Below, one piece after another: positions 7,223 to 15,591 of a DNA stretch of 64,000 bases. The translations under genes were made by a program, and so were the position numbers. Position 1 is the first letter of the stretch. Every line of letters starts with the position of its first letter. This DNA is from Novosphingobium sp. GTDB taxonomy: Bacteria; Pseudomonadota; Alphaproteobacteria; Sphingomonadales; Sphingomonadaceae. The notes beneath the pieces are model-generated. The model made no database searches and was not told the DNA's origin. It was given only the letters and a program-made list of their open reading frames with translations. The DNA is taken from positions 62,001 through 126,000 of the forward strand of contig NZ_JAUYNB010000017.1 of NCBI RefSeq assembly GCF_030699305.1, written 5' to 3'.

Positions 7223-8380
7223 ATGGCCGCCATCCACCTGCCCCGCGCGATCCGGATCGGCGGCGGAACGCTGGACGAATTGCCGCAGGCGCTCGCCCAG
7301 TTCGGCCTCTCGCGCCCATTGATCGTGACCGACAGCTGGATGGCGGCATCAGGCGTGCTGGAACGGGTGGAGGCGATCCTTGCCGGCGCAGGGATGGCCA
7401 GCCGCGCATTCACCGGCGTCGTCCCCGATCCCACCGTCACCTCGGTCGAGGCGGCGACGGAGTTCCTGCGTGAGGGCGACCATGACTGCGTGATTGGCCT
7501 GGGTGGTGGCAGTTCGATCGACACCGCCAAAGTCGTCGCGGTCAAGGCGGCGCGCGATGTTCCCATCACCGCGCTGAAAGCCCCGCATCAGGAAGATGCA
7601 CCCGCCCTGCCCATCATCGCGATCCCGACCACCGCCGGGACCGGATCGGAAGCGACCCGCGTCACCGTCATCACCGATGCCGCGACGGACGAGAAGATGC
7701 TCTGCATGGGCCTCGCCTATCTCCCCACGCTGGCGATCCTCGACTACGAGCTGACCCTGACCAAGCCCGCACGGCTGACCGCCGATACCGGGATCGATAG
7801 TCTGGTCCACGCGGTCGAGGCCTATGTCTCTGTCCGCGCCAATCCGTTCTCGGACACCGCCGCCCTCTCGGCCATGCGCCTGATTTGGCCCAACCTGCCG
7901 CTGGCCTGTGCCGATCCCGGCAACCGCGCCGCGCGGGAGGCGCTGATGCTGGGCGCGCTGCAAGGGGGCATTGCCTTTTCCAACGCCTCGGTTGCACTGG
8001 TCCACGGGATGAGCCGGCCCATCGGCGCGCATTTCCACGTCAGCCACGGGCTGTCCAACGCGATGCTGATGCCGGTGGTGACGCAGTGGTCCGCCCCCGC
8101 CGCGCTGCCGCGCTATGCCACGTGCGCCCGCGCGATGGGGATCGCGGACGACACCGAAAGCGACCAGTCCGCCGTGGGCCGACTGGTGGAAGCACTGCAC
8201 CGGATCAACGCGGACCTCTCCGTCCCCACCCCCGCCGCCTATGGCATCGACAAGGCCCGGTGGGACGATTTGGTGCCGCTGATGGCGGCGCAGGCGCTGG
8301 CCTCCGGCTCCCCCGCCAACAACCCCCGCGTGCCGGACGCGGATGAGATCGCGGCGCTCTATGCGCAGGCGTGGAACTGA
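7223..8380 (+). CDS. Iron-containing alcohol dehydrogenase
   Basis: A 385-residue group III alcohol dehydrogenase. It shows the NAD-binding GLGGGSSIDTAK, the PTTAGTGSEAT segment, and metal-ligand regions DTGIDSLVHAVEAY and ALVHGMSRPIGAHFHVSHG. The start at 7223 is supported by AAGGAG 8 bases upstream; longer in-frame versions run into the repeat element. Known members oxidise or reduce alcohols, lactaldehyde or maleylacetate. As the second alcohol dehydrogenase of the island, it may act on a different carbon of the same substrate (inference). Confidence 0.92.
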   Translation: MAAIHLPRAIRIGGGTLDELPQALAQFGLSRPLIVTDSWMAASGVLERVEAILAGAGMASRAFTGVVPDPTVTSVEAATEFLREGDHDCVIGLGGGSSIDTAKVVAVKAARDVPITALKAPHQEDAPALPIIAIPTTAGTGSEATRVTVITDAATDEKMLCMGLAYLPTLAILDYELTLTKPARLTADTGIDSLVHAVEAYVSVRANPFSDTAALSAMRLIWPNLPLACADPGNRAAREALMLGALQGGIAFSNASVALVHGMSRPIGAHFHVSHGLSNAMLMPVVTQWSAPAALPRYATCARAMGIADDTESDQSAVGRLVEALHRINADLSVPTPAAYGIDKARWDDLVPLMAAQALASGSPANNPRVPDADEIAALYAQAWN

Positions 8381-8464
8381 CCGGCACCGGCGGGACCAAA
8401 GTCCGCTCGACACGCCGCAATCAGTCTCATAGAAAAACCCAAATCATACCTTGAGAGGAACTTC

Positions 8465-9445
8465 ATGGCCCTGCCCGCTCCGTTTGATCGCCTGCGCCTG
8501 CCCGTCATCGCCTCGCCGCTGTTCATCATTTCCACGCCCGATCTGGTGATCGCGCAGTGCAAGGCCGGGATCATCGGCAGCTTTCCGGCGCTCAACGCCC
8601 GCCCCTCTGGCGTGCTGGACGAATGGCTGCACCGGATCACCGAGGAACTGGCCGCGCACAACCGGGACAACCCGGATCGGCCCGCCGCGCCCTTCGCGGT
8701 CAACCAGATCGTCCACAAATCCAACAACCGGCTGGAAGAGGACATGGAAGTCTGCGCCAAGTGGCAGGTGCCGCTGACGATCACTTCGCTTGGCGCGCGT
8801 GAGGACATCAACGCGGCGGTCCACAAGTGGGGCGGGATCGTGATGCACGACGTGATCGACAACCGCTTTGCCCGCAAGGCCATCGAAAAGGGCGCCGACG
8901 GCCTGATCCCGGTCGCCGCCGGGGCTGGCGGCCATGCCGGCACGCTGTCACCCTTTGCGCTGATGCAGGAAATCCGCGAATGGTTCAGCGGGCTGATCGC
9001 GCTGTCCGGTTCAATCGCTTGCGGCCGCTCGGTCCTCGCCGCGCAGGCGATGGGGGCGGACTTCGGTTACATCGGCTCCGCCTGGATCGCCACGGCCGAA
9101 GCCAACGCCGATCAGGGTTACAAGGACGCCATCGTTTCGGGCAGCGCCTCGGACATCGTCTATTCGAACCTGTTCACCGGCGTTCACGGCAACTACCTGC
9201 GCCCGTCGATCGTCGCCGCAGGGCTTGATCCCGACAACCTGCCGCAGAGCGATCCCAGCAAGATGAACTTCGGCTCTGGCGGCAACACCGAAGCCAAGGC
9301 GTGGAAGGACATCTGGGGTTCGGGCCAGGGCATCGGCGCGGTCAAGGCGGTGGAAACCGTGGCTGACCGCGTCGACCGGCTGGAAGCGGAATACAACCAG
9401 GCCCGCAAGGAACTGGCCGACAAGGCCCGCCTGACGCTGGCCTGA
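8465..9445 (+). CDS. Nitronate monooxygenase (2-nitropropane dioxygenase family)
   Basis: A 326-residue FMN-dependent TIM-barrel enzyme. It shows PVIASPLFIIS at the N-terminus, an FMN-phosphate-binding GAGGHAG segment and GADFGYIGSAW towards the C-terminal half. Family members oxidise alkyl nitronates, but many annotated ones are enoyl-reductase-like or of unknown substrate. GAGAGGA precedes the ATG. It is the last gene of the rightward arm of the catabolic island. The repeat-rich 118-bp gap after it separates it from a convergent gene. Confidence 0.9.
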   Translation: MALPAPFDRLRLPVIASPLFIISTPDLVIAQCKAGIIGSFPALNARPSGVLDEWLHRITEELAAHNRDNPDRPAAPFAVNQIVHKSNNRLEEDMEVCAKWQVPLTITSLGAREDINAAVHKWGGIVMHDVIDNRFARKAIEKGADGLIPVAAGAGGHAGTLSPFALMQEIREWFSGLIALSGSIACGRSVLAAQAMGADFGYIGSAWIATAEANADQGYKDAIVSGSASDIVYSNLFTGVHGNYLRPSIVAAGLDPDNLPQSDPSKMNFGSGGNTEAKAWKDIWGSGQGIGAVKAVETVADRVDRLEAEYNQARKELADKARLTLA

Positions 9446-9456
9446 TCCCAACCATT

Positions 9457-9550
9457 CCCCCCTCCCTTTCAGGGGAGGGGCTGGGGGTGGGGGCGTGATG
9501 AGCTGAGCTGGCCGCCCCCTCCCCAACCCTCCCCTGAAGGGGAGGGAGTA
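9457..9550. repeat. Palindromic repeat pair between convergent genes
   Basis: Two inverted G/C-rich arms, around CCCTTTCAGGGGAGGGG and CCCTCCCCTGAAGGGGAGGG, each form a hairpin and are also complementary to one another. The unit lies between the nitronate monooxygenase stop and the AHH gene stop. It may act as a bidirectional terminator. Confidence 0.75.
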
Positions 9551-9563
9551 GCGTTTTCGCGCG

Positions 9564-10115
9564 CTATTCCCCCGCCGTATCCGGCCAGAGCAGCGCGGCC
9601 ATTGCATCGAGTTCGGCAAAGTCCACGCCCTGTCCCAGCGCGCCTTGCGCCAGCGGGTCGCGCGTGTTCAGCCGCATCCGGCGGCGCTGGTCCAGCAGGC
9701 GGCGGCGCAGGGCGCGTTGCAGCAATTCTAGCCGCATCAGCGCATCGTTCAGCGCCAGTTCCGGCGCGCGCGGGCGCTGGGCCGACCAGCCAGCTTCAAT
9801 CTGGCCGATCCGTTCCAGCACCAGTTCGTTATAGGTGCGGTGCGGCCCGCGATGCAGCGGCAGGCCGATCCGCACAGCCGCAAAATCGTTGGCGGGAAGC
9901 AACAGGCCATTGCGGCGGAAATCGTCAAACCCGATCCGGTCCTGCCCCAGTTCGCTGAGCATCGGCACCAGACTGGGGCACGACAGCACTTGCCGGGGCA
10001 GGATATGATGGCGCTGCAACCCCGGATCATAGCCCGGCACATCCCGCCGGTTCACCGCCCGGAAGGACAGCTGCGGACGCAGACCCACCTGCCGGGTGTG
10101 CGCCAGCACGTTCAC
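9564..10115 (-). CDS. AHH-domain (HNH/EndoVII-fold) putative nuclease
   Basis: A 183-residue protein with the hallmarks of the AHH nuclease domain: RHHILPRQV, then NGLLLP, and LHRGPHRTYNELV near the middle. In polymorphic toxins this domain is usually a C-terminal warhead; here it stands almost alone, with no secretion signal. The start is GTG overlapping the TGA of the upstream DUF4261-like gene by 4 bases, so the two are translationally coupled. The C-terminal third is Arg/Leu-rich and helical. Nuclease activity is predicted from family motifs only. Confidence 0.75.
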   Translation of the reverse strand: MNVLAHTRQVGLRPQLSFRAVNRRDVPGYDPGLQRHHILPRQVLSCPSLVPMLSELGQDRIGFDDFRRNGLLLPANDFAAVRIGLPLHRGPHRTYNELVLERIGQIEAGWSAQRPRAPELALNDALMRLELLQRALRRRLLDQRRRMRLNTRDPLAQGALGQGVDFAELDAMAALLWPDTAGE

Positions 10116-10879
10116 ATCCAGACCCGCAACACGGCTCCTTCCGGAGCGGCGTGGAGCAGTTCACCCACCGGTCCGGCAAGATCTTGGGCGGCGAGCACAG
10201 GGCCGTGTTCGGCCAGCAGGTGGATCAACCGCACCGCGATCTGACCGGCGTGCTGCGCCGAAACGTCGGGTCCGGGTTCAAACCGCAGTTCCTGACCGGT
10301 CAGAAAGGCCAGCCCGCGCGATTCCATCACCCCGCCCGCCGTGCGGTTCAGCATCGTCAGCCCCAGCGCCGGAAACGCGCCGCCCGCCAGCCAGCCCGCC
10401 ACGATCCGCTGATAATAATCAGGCGCCATGCAGGTGCCCGCCGGCCCCCAGCAGACCGCCCGCACGCCCGGCAACGTGCAGAGCGCCAGCCCAAGGCCGG
10501 CCAGCACCCGCACCACCGGCAGCAGCCCCGCCCCGTCGATCAGGTGCGGTCCGGGTTGCAGCACGATCAGTTCACCGTCCGGCGCAGCATCCAGTCCCAG
10601 CGGCTGGCCCGGATCGACCGGACGGGTGGCCCGGCCGGGGGCAAGTTCAAGGCAATCGAACGCCAGCCCCATCGCCAGCAATTCAGCCCAGCCATCGTCG
10701 TCCGCGCCGCGCGCGGTTACCGAGAACGCAATCGGCAGGTCGGCCGAACCGCGCAGGCTGATGGCCGACAGGGCTTGCAGCGCATCGGCATCCGGCCGCT
10801 GACCGGGCGCGAACAGTAGCGACAGGATCGCACCGCCCGCGCCGCCAGCGTTTTCCGCGATGTCATTCGCTGCAACGAT
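10112..10879 (-). CDS. DUF4261-like protein with unresolved start codon
   Basis: The region matching DUF4261 (GLTMLNRTAGGVMESRGLAF, then LTGQELRFEPG) lies in the second half; the assignment is from memory of the family. The frame stays open upstream to a TAG, and the extra residues (IIVAANDIAEN, ILSLLFAPGQ) look like a real N-terminus. No ATG, GTG or TTG occurs in that extension. A GGGAG Shine-Dalgarno site at 10886-10890 points to ATC codons at 10882 or 10879. The first conventional candidate is TTG at 10681, which would remove about 66 residues. The stop overlaps the AHH gene start. The function is unknown. Confidence 0.55.
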   Translation of the reverse strand: MVAANDIAENAGGAGGAILSLLFAPGQRPDADALQALSAISLRGSADLPIAFSVTARGADDDGWAELLAMGLAFDCLELAPGRATRPVDPGQPLGLDAAPDGELIVLQPGPHLIDGAGLLPVVRVLAGLGLALCTLPGVRAVCWGPAGTCMAPDYYQRIVAGWLAGGAFPALGLTMLNRTAGGVMESRGLAFLTGQELRFEPGPDVSAQHAGQIAVRLIHLLAEHGPVLAAQDLAGPVGELLHAAPEGAVLRVWM

Positions 10880-10980
10880 GATAGTCTCCCAAGCCGCCTA
10901 TGCCCTTTATTCTCTGGCATTTTTTCAACCGACAAGTCGAGTCCGGACACAGCAAATGCCGCCATAACGGAGCCATCCGG

Positions 10981-11463
10981 TCAGAACACACCCAGCGCCA
11001 CCCCCTCAGCCAGCGCTGCCCCCAGTTGTGCCGCCTGTTCCAGCGCTGCGGCAGGCACCACTTTGGCCGCCAGGATCGCCTCGGGCGTCTGGGCATCCAG
11101 ATTGACGATCACCCCGTCCGCCACCCGTTTCAGCCGCCAGCCAGTAACGATCCGGTCCAGCTGGGCCTGTGCGCCCTGGCCCGCACTGCCCGCCGCGATC
11201 ACGGTCGCATAGGCGCGCCCTTCGATCCGGCCAAGCAGCGGATAATAGCAGGAATCGAACATTTCCTTCATCGGACCAGACAGCGCGCCCAGGTTTTCGG
11301 GACACACGAACAGGTATCCCCCCGCCGCCAGCAGGTCTGCCGGGGTCACCTGATCTGCCGCGATCAGCCGCGCTGCGCCGTCAGCCCCGCCGTGCGCCGC
11401 TTCAGCCAGCGCCCGCGCCGCGCCCGTGCGGCTGTGCCAGATGATCGCCAGCTGATCCGGCAA
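10981..11463 (-). CDS. Flavodoxin-like / NAD(P)H-dependent FMN reductase family protein
   Basis: A 160-residue protein with a flavodoxin-type phosphate loop at its N-terminus (HSRTGAARALAEA). Further features are YLFVCPENLGALSGPMKEMFD, which fits the flavin-contacting segment, and RAYATVIAAGSAG. It probably binds FMN and carries out electron transfer. The start is called as TTG at 11463 because AAAGGA stands about 7 bases upstream; a longer frame to 11865 lacks such a site and overlaps recJ. It is divergent from recJ. Confidence 0.75.
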   Translation of the reverse strand: MPDQLAIIWHSRTGAARALAEAAHGGADGAARLIAADQVTPADLLAAGGYLFVCPENLGALSGPMKEMFDSCYYPLLGRIEGRAYATVIAAGSAGQGAQAQLDRIVTGWRLKRVADGVIVNLDAQTPEAILAAKVVPAAALEQAAQLGAALAEGVALGVF

Positions 11464-11578
11464 ATACGTTTCCTTTGCTGCGTGCGCCCTAACGGACCCT
11501 TCCCCGCCCCGCTTGTCAATTGTCGAAAGGCGGCGCGCGCAACTTCCGTTGATGATCGCAATGGAGTAGCCGGGGAGC

Positions 11579-13363
11579 ATGTCCACCGCATCCTCATCGA
11601 TCCTCGGCATCGACCGTTCGCTTTCCGGCCGTATCTGGCGCTGGCGCGGCGGCAACATGGATGTCGGCGGCGGCAATGCGGCGACGCTGGAACACGATCT
11701 GGTGACCCAGTTGTTGCTCTCGCGCGGGGTTCCGCCCGAAGACCTTGAACGGCACCGCAACCCATCGCTGCGCGCGTTCCTGCCCGATCCGTCAGCGTTC
11801 CGCGACATGGACGCAGCGGCAGAGCGGCTGGCGCAGGCCGTGCTGACCGGCGAACAGGTCACCATCTATGGCGACTATGACGTCGATGGCGCGACCAGCG
11901 CCGCGCTGCTGGTGCGGCTGCTGCGCGATCTGGGCCAGCCCTCGCGCTATTACATCCCGGACCGGCTGCTCGAAGGCTATGGCCCGTCGGGTGAGGCGCT
12001 GGTGCGTCTGGCCGAGGAAGGCTCCAGCCTGATCGTCACGGTCGATTGCGGGGCGATGGCCTATGAAGCGCTGGAAATGGCGCACGGCGCGGGCGTGGAC
12101 GTGGTGGTGGTCGATCACCATAAGTGCGCCGCCGTGCTGCCACGCGCGATGGCGCTGGTGAACCCCAACCGGCTCGATGAAAGCGATCTGGGCGCCGCCC
12201 ATGGCCATCTTGCGGCCGTGGGCGTCGCGTTCCTGCTGGCGGTTGCACTGGTGCGGACCTTGCGCGCGCAGGACTTTTTCAAGGGCCGCGCGGAACCGGA
12301 CCTGTTTTCGCTGCTCGATCTGGTCGCGCTGGGCACCGTGGCGGACGTCGCCGCGCTGCACGGGCTGAACCGCGCGCTGGTGGCGCAAGGGCTGAAAGTG
12401 ATGGCCCGGCGCGAGAATATCGGCATGGCCGCGCTGATCGACGCCAGCCGCCTGAGCCGCGCGCCGACCTGTTCGGACCTGGGGTTTGCGCTGGGACCGC
12501 GCATCAACGCAGGCGGGCGCGTGGGCGAATCGACGCTGGGCGTGCGGCTGCTGACCACTGAAGACCCCGACGAGGCGAAGATGATCGCCGCGCAGCTGTC
12601 CGCCCTCAACGAGGAGCGCCGCGCGATCGAGGCCGCCGTGCAGGAAGCCGCCGAAGCGCAACTGGCCGCCCAGCACAACCGCGCCGTGATCTGCCTGGCG
12701 GGGCGCGGCTGGCACCCCGGCGTGATCGGGATCGTCGCCGGACGGATCAAGGAAAAGACCGGCAAACCGACGCTGGTGATCGCGCTGGACGAGGCCGGCA
12801 ATGGCAAAGGCTCTGGCCGTTCCATCGCCGGGGTGGACCTGGGCGCCGCGATCATTGCCGCCCGCGCGGCAGGCTTGCTGGTCGCCGGCGGCGGGCACGC
12901 CATGGCCGCTGGTCTAACAATCGCCCCGGACCAGCTGGACGCGCTGGCGGACTGGCTGGACGAACGGCTGGGCGCCAGCGTGACCGCAGCAATGGCCAAT
13001 CAGGCCGTGCTGCTGGATCTGGCGCTGGCCCCGCGCGGGCTGGCACCGGCACTGGTCGAGGCGATGGAAACCGCCGGGCCGTTCGGCATGGGCTGGCCCG
13101 GCCCGCGAATCGCGGTCGGCCCGCTCCGGCTGGTCAAGGCCGATCTGGTGGGCACCGATCACGTCCGGCTGATCGTGCGGGGCGATGACGGCAGCAGCTT
13201 CAAGGCGATCGCATTTCGCGCGGCGACCACCGATCTGGGCCAGGCCCTGCTCCACCGTTCGCGCGACCGGCGGCTGTGGCTGGCGGGGCGTGCGAAGATC
13301 GATGACTGGTCCAGCCGCCCGCAAGCCGAACTGCATGTCGAGGACGCGGCGTGGCTCGACTGA
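11579..13363 (+). CDS. recJ: Single-stranded-DNA-specific exonuclease RecJ
   Basis: A 594-residue 5'-3' ssDNA exonuclease of recombination and mismatch repair. The DHH phosphoesterase motifs are clear: IYGDYDVDGATSAALL, DCGAM, and VVVDHHKC. The DHHA1 domain follows, with GRSIAGVDLG and VAGGGHAMAAG, and an OB-like C-terminal region closes the protein. The N-terminal ILGIDRSLSGRIWRWRGGN is typical of sphingomonad RecJ and supports the upstream ATG, although the Shine-Dalgarno spacing is poor. The tRNA-Glu pair follows on the same strand. Confidence 0.95.
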   Translation: MSTASSSILGIDRSLSGRIWRWRGGNMDVGGGNAATLEHDLVTQLLLSRGVPPEDLERHRNPSLRAFLPDPSAFRDMDAAAERLAQAVLTGEQVTIYGDYDVDGATSAALLVRLLRDLGQPSRYYIPDRLLEGYGPSGEALVRLAEEGSSLIVTVDCGAMAYEALEMAHGAGVDVVVVDHHKCAAVLPRAMALVNPNRLDESDLGAAHGHLAAVGVAFLLAVALVRTLRAQDFFKGRAEPDLFSLLDLVALGTVADVAALHGLNRALVAQGLKVMARRENIGMAALIDASRLSRAPTCSDLGFALGPRINAGGRVGESTLGVRLLTTEDPDEAKMIAAQLSALNEERRAIEAAVQEAAEAQLAAQHNRAVICLAGRGWHPGVIGIVAGRIKEKTGKPTLVIALDEAGNGKGSGRSIAGVDLGAAIIAARAAGLLVAGGGHAMAAGLTIAPDQLDALADWLDERLGASVTAAMANQAVLLDLALAPRGLAPALVEAMETAGPFGMGWPGPRIAVGPLRLVKADLVGTDHVRLIVRGDDGSSFKAIAFRAATTDLGQALLHRSRDRRLWLAGRAKIDDWSSRPQAELHVEDAAWLD

Positions 13364-13440
13364 AATAATCGTGCGCGGGGGCTTGACCCTCTTCGTACGC
13401 TTGCCTAAACGCGCGGCTCGCCTCCGGTGCCAGCCGGTTT

Positions 13441-13516
13441 GGCCCCTTCGTCTAGCGGTCTAGGACGCGGCCCTTTCACGGCTGAAACACGGGTTCGATT
13501 CCCGTAGGGGTCACCA
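13441..13516 (+). tRNA. tRNA-Glu (UUC), copy 1
   Basis: A 76-nt cloverleaf with encoded CCA. The acceptor stem GGCCCCT pairs with AGGGGTC, the anticodon loop CCTTTCA gives TTC, and the T-arm is GGGTTCGATTCCC. It is identical to the copy 102 bp downstream. Confidence 0.97.
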
Positions 13517-13542
13517 TCTTTGACGGTGGCGACATGGCTTTT

Positions 13543-13618
13543 GGCCCCTTCGTCTAGCGGTCTAGGACGCGGCCCTTTCACGGCTGAAACACGGGTTCGA
13601 TTCCCGTAGGGGTCACCA
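13543..13618 (+). tRNA. tRNA-Glu (UUC), copy 2
   Basis: An exact duplicate of the preceding tRNA-Glu, 26 bp away, with encoded CCA and anticodon TTC. The two are probably processed from one transcript. Confidence 0.97.
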
Positions 13619-13715
13619 ACCTTTTTCACCACAACAACGCTGATGCACGCTCTGCCGGATTGGCAGAACCAGCCGCGCGCGTGCGTCTGGCGGCGCGTTC
13701 CCCCGCTTTCGTCAC

Positions 13716-13734
13716 CCCCGGACCTGATCCGGGG
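13716..13734. repeat. Short palindromic repeat
   Basis: CCCCGGA-CCTGA-TCCGGGG is a perfect 7-bp inverted repeat in the gap between tRNA-Glu and the permease. This hairpin type is common between genes in sphingomonads. Confidence 0.6.
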
Positions 13735-13778
13735 TCCGGCTTGCTTCGCGCACAAACCGGGCGGCAATCCGCAACCAG

Positions 13779-13810
13779 CAAAAAAGGCCGCTCCCCACCG
13801 GGAAGCGGCC
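13779..13810 (-). terminator. Rho-independent terminator of the permease gene
   Basis: On the minus strand GGCCGCTTCCC and GGGGAGCGGCC form a strong stem followed at once by a run of T. It lies 28 bp after the permease stop codon. Confidence 0.85.
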
Positions 13811-13837
13811 CTCTTGAAGTCAGCCTTGCGGCCGGGA

Positions 13838-15445
13838 TCAATCGTTCAGATCAATCCCGCCCGGCAGCGGCGGCACCGGCTGCGGCGGCACGTCGGCATC
13901 CATTTCGTGCACTTCGACCAGCCCGCGGCCAACGTGGCTGCGTTTGCGGCTGTAGGCAAAGTAGACGATCAGACCGATCACGGCCCAACCGACAAACAGC
14001 AGCTTGGTGTAACCCGACAGGCTCCAGAACAGATAGAGACATCCGAACGCGGCCAGCGGCGAAACCAGCCACACCGCCGGGGTGCGGAACGGACGCGTGC
14101 GCGACGGGTCGCGCTTGCGCAGCATCAGCACCGCGATTGCCACCATTGCGAACGCGAACAACGTGCCGGAGTTCGAGATGTCCGCCAGCGCGCCGACCGG
14201 GAACAGCGCGGCGAAAATCGCCACGAAGATCCCGGTGATCACGGTCACGACGTGCGGGGTGTGATACTTGGGGTGAACCTTGCTCAGCACTTCGGGCAGA
14301 AGGCCGTCGCGGCTCATCACGAAGAAGATGCGGGTCTGGCCGAACATCATCATCAGGATGACCGAAGGCAGCGCCAGACCGGCGGCGAGGCCGACGAGGT
14401 TGCCGATCTGCTGCCAGCCGATTTCACGCAGCGTCCAGGCCAGTGCCTCCTTCGAACAGACCACCGATTTGCCCGCGTCGGTAACGCAGGCTGCGGCCAG
14501 TTCGGTGCTGCCCGGTGCCAGCGCATTGCCAGCCGCATCGAACAGCGGCTGCGCACCGACCGAACCGATCACGCCCGATGCCACCAGGATGTAGAACACG
14601 GTGCAGATCGCAAGGCTGCCGATCAGGCCGATCGGCATGTTGCGCTGCGGGTTCTTGGTTTCTTCGGCCGCAGTCGAAACCGCGTCGAACCCGACGTAGG
14701 CAAAGAAGATCGAGGCCGCAGCGGCCGAAATCCCGCCAAAGCCGAGCGGCGCGAACGGTTCGAAGTTGGCGCTGTTCATCACTGGCAATGCCAGGATGAC
14801 AAACAGCGTCAGCGCCGTGATCTTCACCATCACCAGGACAGCGTTGATATAGGCGCTTTCCTTGGTCCCGATCACCAGCAGCCAGGTCACCAGCAGCGCG
14901 ATGATCGCGGCGGGCAGGTTGACGAACCCGCCCGTGGCAATCGCGGTCTGGATCGCTTCGCTGTTGGTGGCACCGAACGCCAGCTTGATCTGGGCGATCA
15001 GGGCATCGGCGTTGACCAGTTCGGCCGGCAGCGTGATACCCAGGTATTCCCTGAGCAAGCCCACGAAATAGCCCGACCAGCCAACCGCCACGGCCCCGGC
15101 CGCAACGGCGTATTCCAGCACCAGCGCCCAGCCGACCATCCAGGCCAGCAATTCGCCCATGACAGCATAGCTGTACGTGTAAGCCGAACCAGAAACCGGC
15201 ACCATCGATGCCATTTCAGCATAACACAGCGCGGCTACGGCGCAGACGAACCCGGCGATGATGAAGCTGATCAGCATCCCCGGCCCGGCCTTTTGCGCGG
15301 CTTCTGCGGTCAGCACGAAAATGCCGGTGCCGATGATCGCGCCAACGCCCAGCATGGTCAGCTGAAAGGCACCAAGCGAACGATGAAGTGATTTCTTTTC
15401 GGCAGTTGCCAAAATGGCGTCGAGTGATTTGACGCGACCGAACAT
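13838..15445 (-). CDS. APC-family amino acid permease (cationic amino acid transporter type)
   Basis: A 535-residue inner-membrane transporter with about twelve to fourteen hydrophobic segments. It has the APC signature GVGAIIGTGIFVLT near residue 35 and the YAEMASMVPVSGSAYTY segment. IFFAYVGFDAVSTAAEE is shared with CAT/YhdG-type carriers. The inserted loop between later helices contains two cysteines (AACVTDAG, VVCSKEA), probably periplasmic. The C-terminus is soluble and proline-rich. It is a single-gene unit with its own terminator. The substrate is predicted to be an amino acid; the specificity is not certain. Confidence 0.92.
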   Translation of the reverse strand: MFGRVKSLDAILATAEKKSLHRSLGAFQLTMLGVGAIIGTGIFVLTAEAAQKAGPGMLISFIIAGFVCAVAALCYAEMASMVPVSGSAYTYSYAVMGELLAWMVGWALVLEYAVAAGAVAVGWSGYFVGLLREYLGITLPAELVNADALIAQIKLAFGATNSEAIQTAIATGGFVNLPAAIIALLVTWLLVIGTKESAYINAVLVMVKITALTLFVILALPVMNSANFEPFAPLGFGGISAAAASIFFAYVGFDAVSTAAEETKNPQRNMPIGLIGSLAICTVFYILVASGVIGSVGAQPLFDAAGNALAPGSTELAAACVTDAGKSVVCSKEALAWTLREIGWQQIGNLVGLAAGLALPSVILMMMFGQTRIFFVMSRDGLLPEVLSKVHPKYHTPHVVTVITGIFVAIFAALFPVGALADISNSGTLFAFAMVAIAVLMLRKRDPSRTRPFRTPAVWLVSPLAAFGCLYLFWSLSGYTKLLFVGWAVIGLIVYFAYSRKRSHVGRGLVEVHEMDADVPPQPVPPLPGGIDLND

Positions 15446-15591
15446 GCGGTTCCCCTAAACTTTATGGGCGGCCCGCCGCATGGACAGTCCGCCACCATTC
15501 CCTGCGGCGGGAAGCTAACGCGAAGCGAAGCGATGGCAAGGGTTAACTGGTGCCTCTTCCCCAGCTTTGCGGGACGGGCTAGACAGGCGGG

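Noticed and set aside
9564..10681. One frameshifted gene rather than two
   Set aside because: The AHH and DUF4261-like frames join by a GTGA overlap typical of translational coupling, and each carries a separate complete domain; a frameshift need not be invoked.
13441..13618. CRISPR-like direct repeat
   Set aside because: The two long identical units are complete tRNA-Glu genes, not repeat-spacer units.
13643..15391. 582-residue open frame on the plus strand
   Set aside because: It is antisense to the amino-acid permease, which has a signature motif, correct hydrophobicity and its own terminator.
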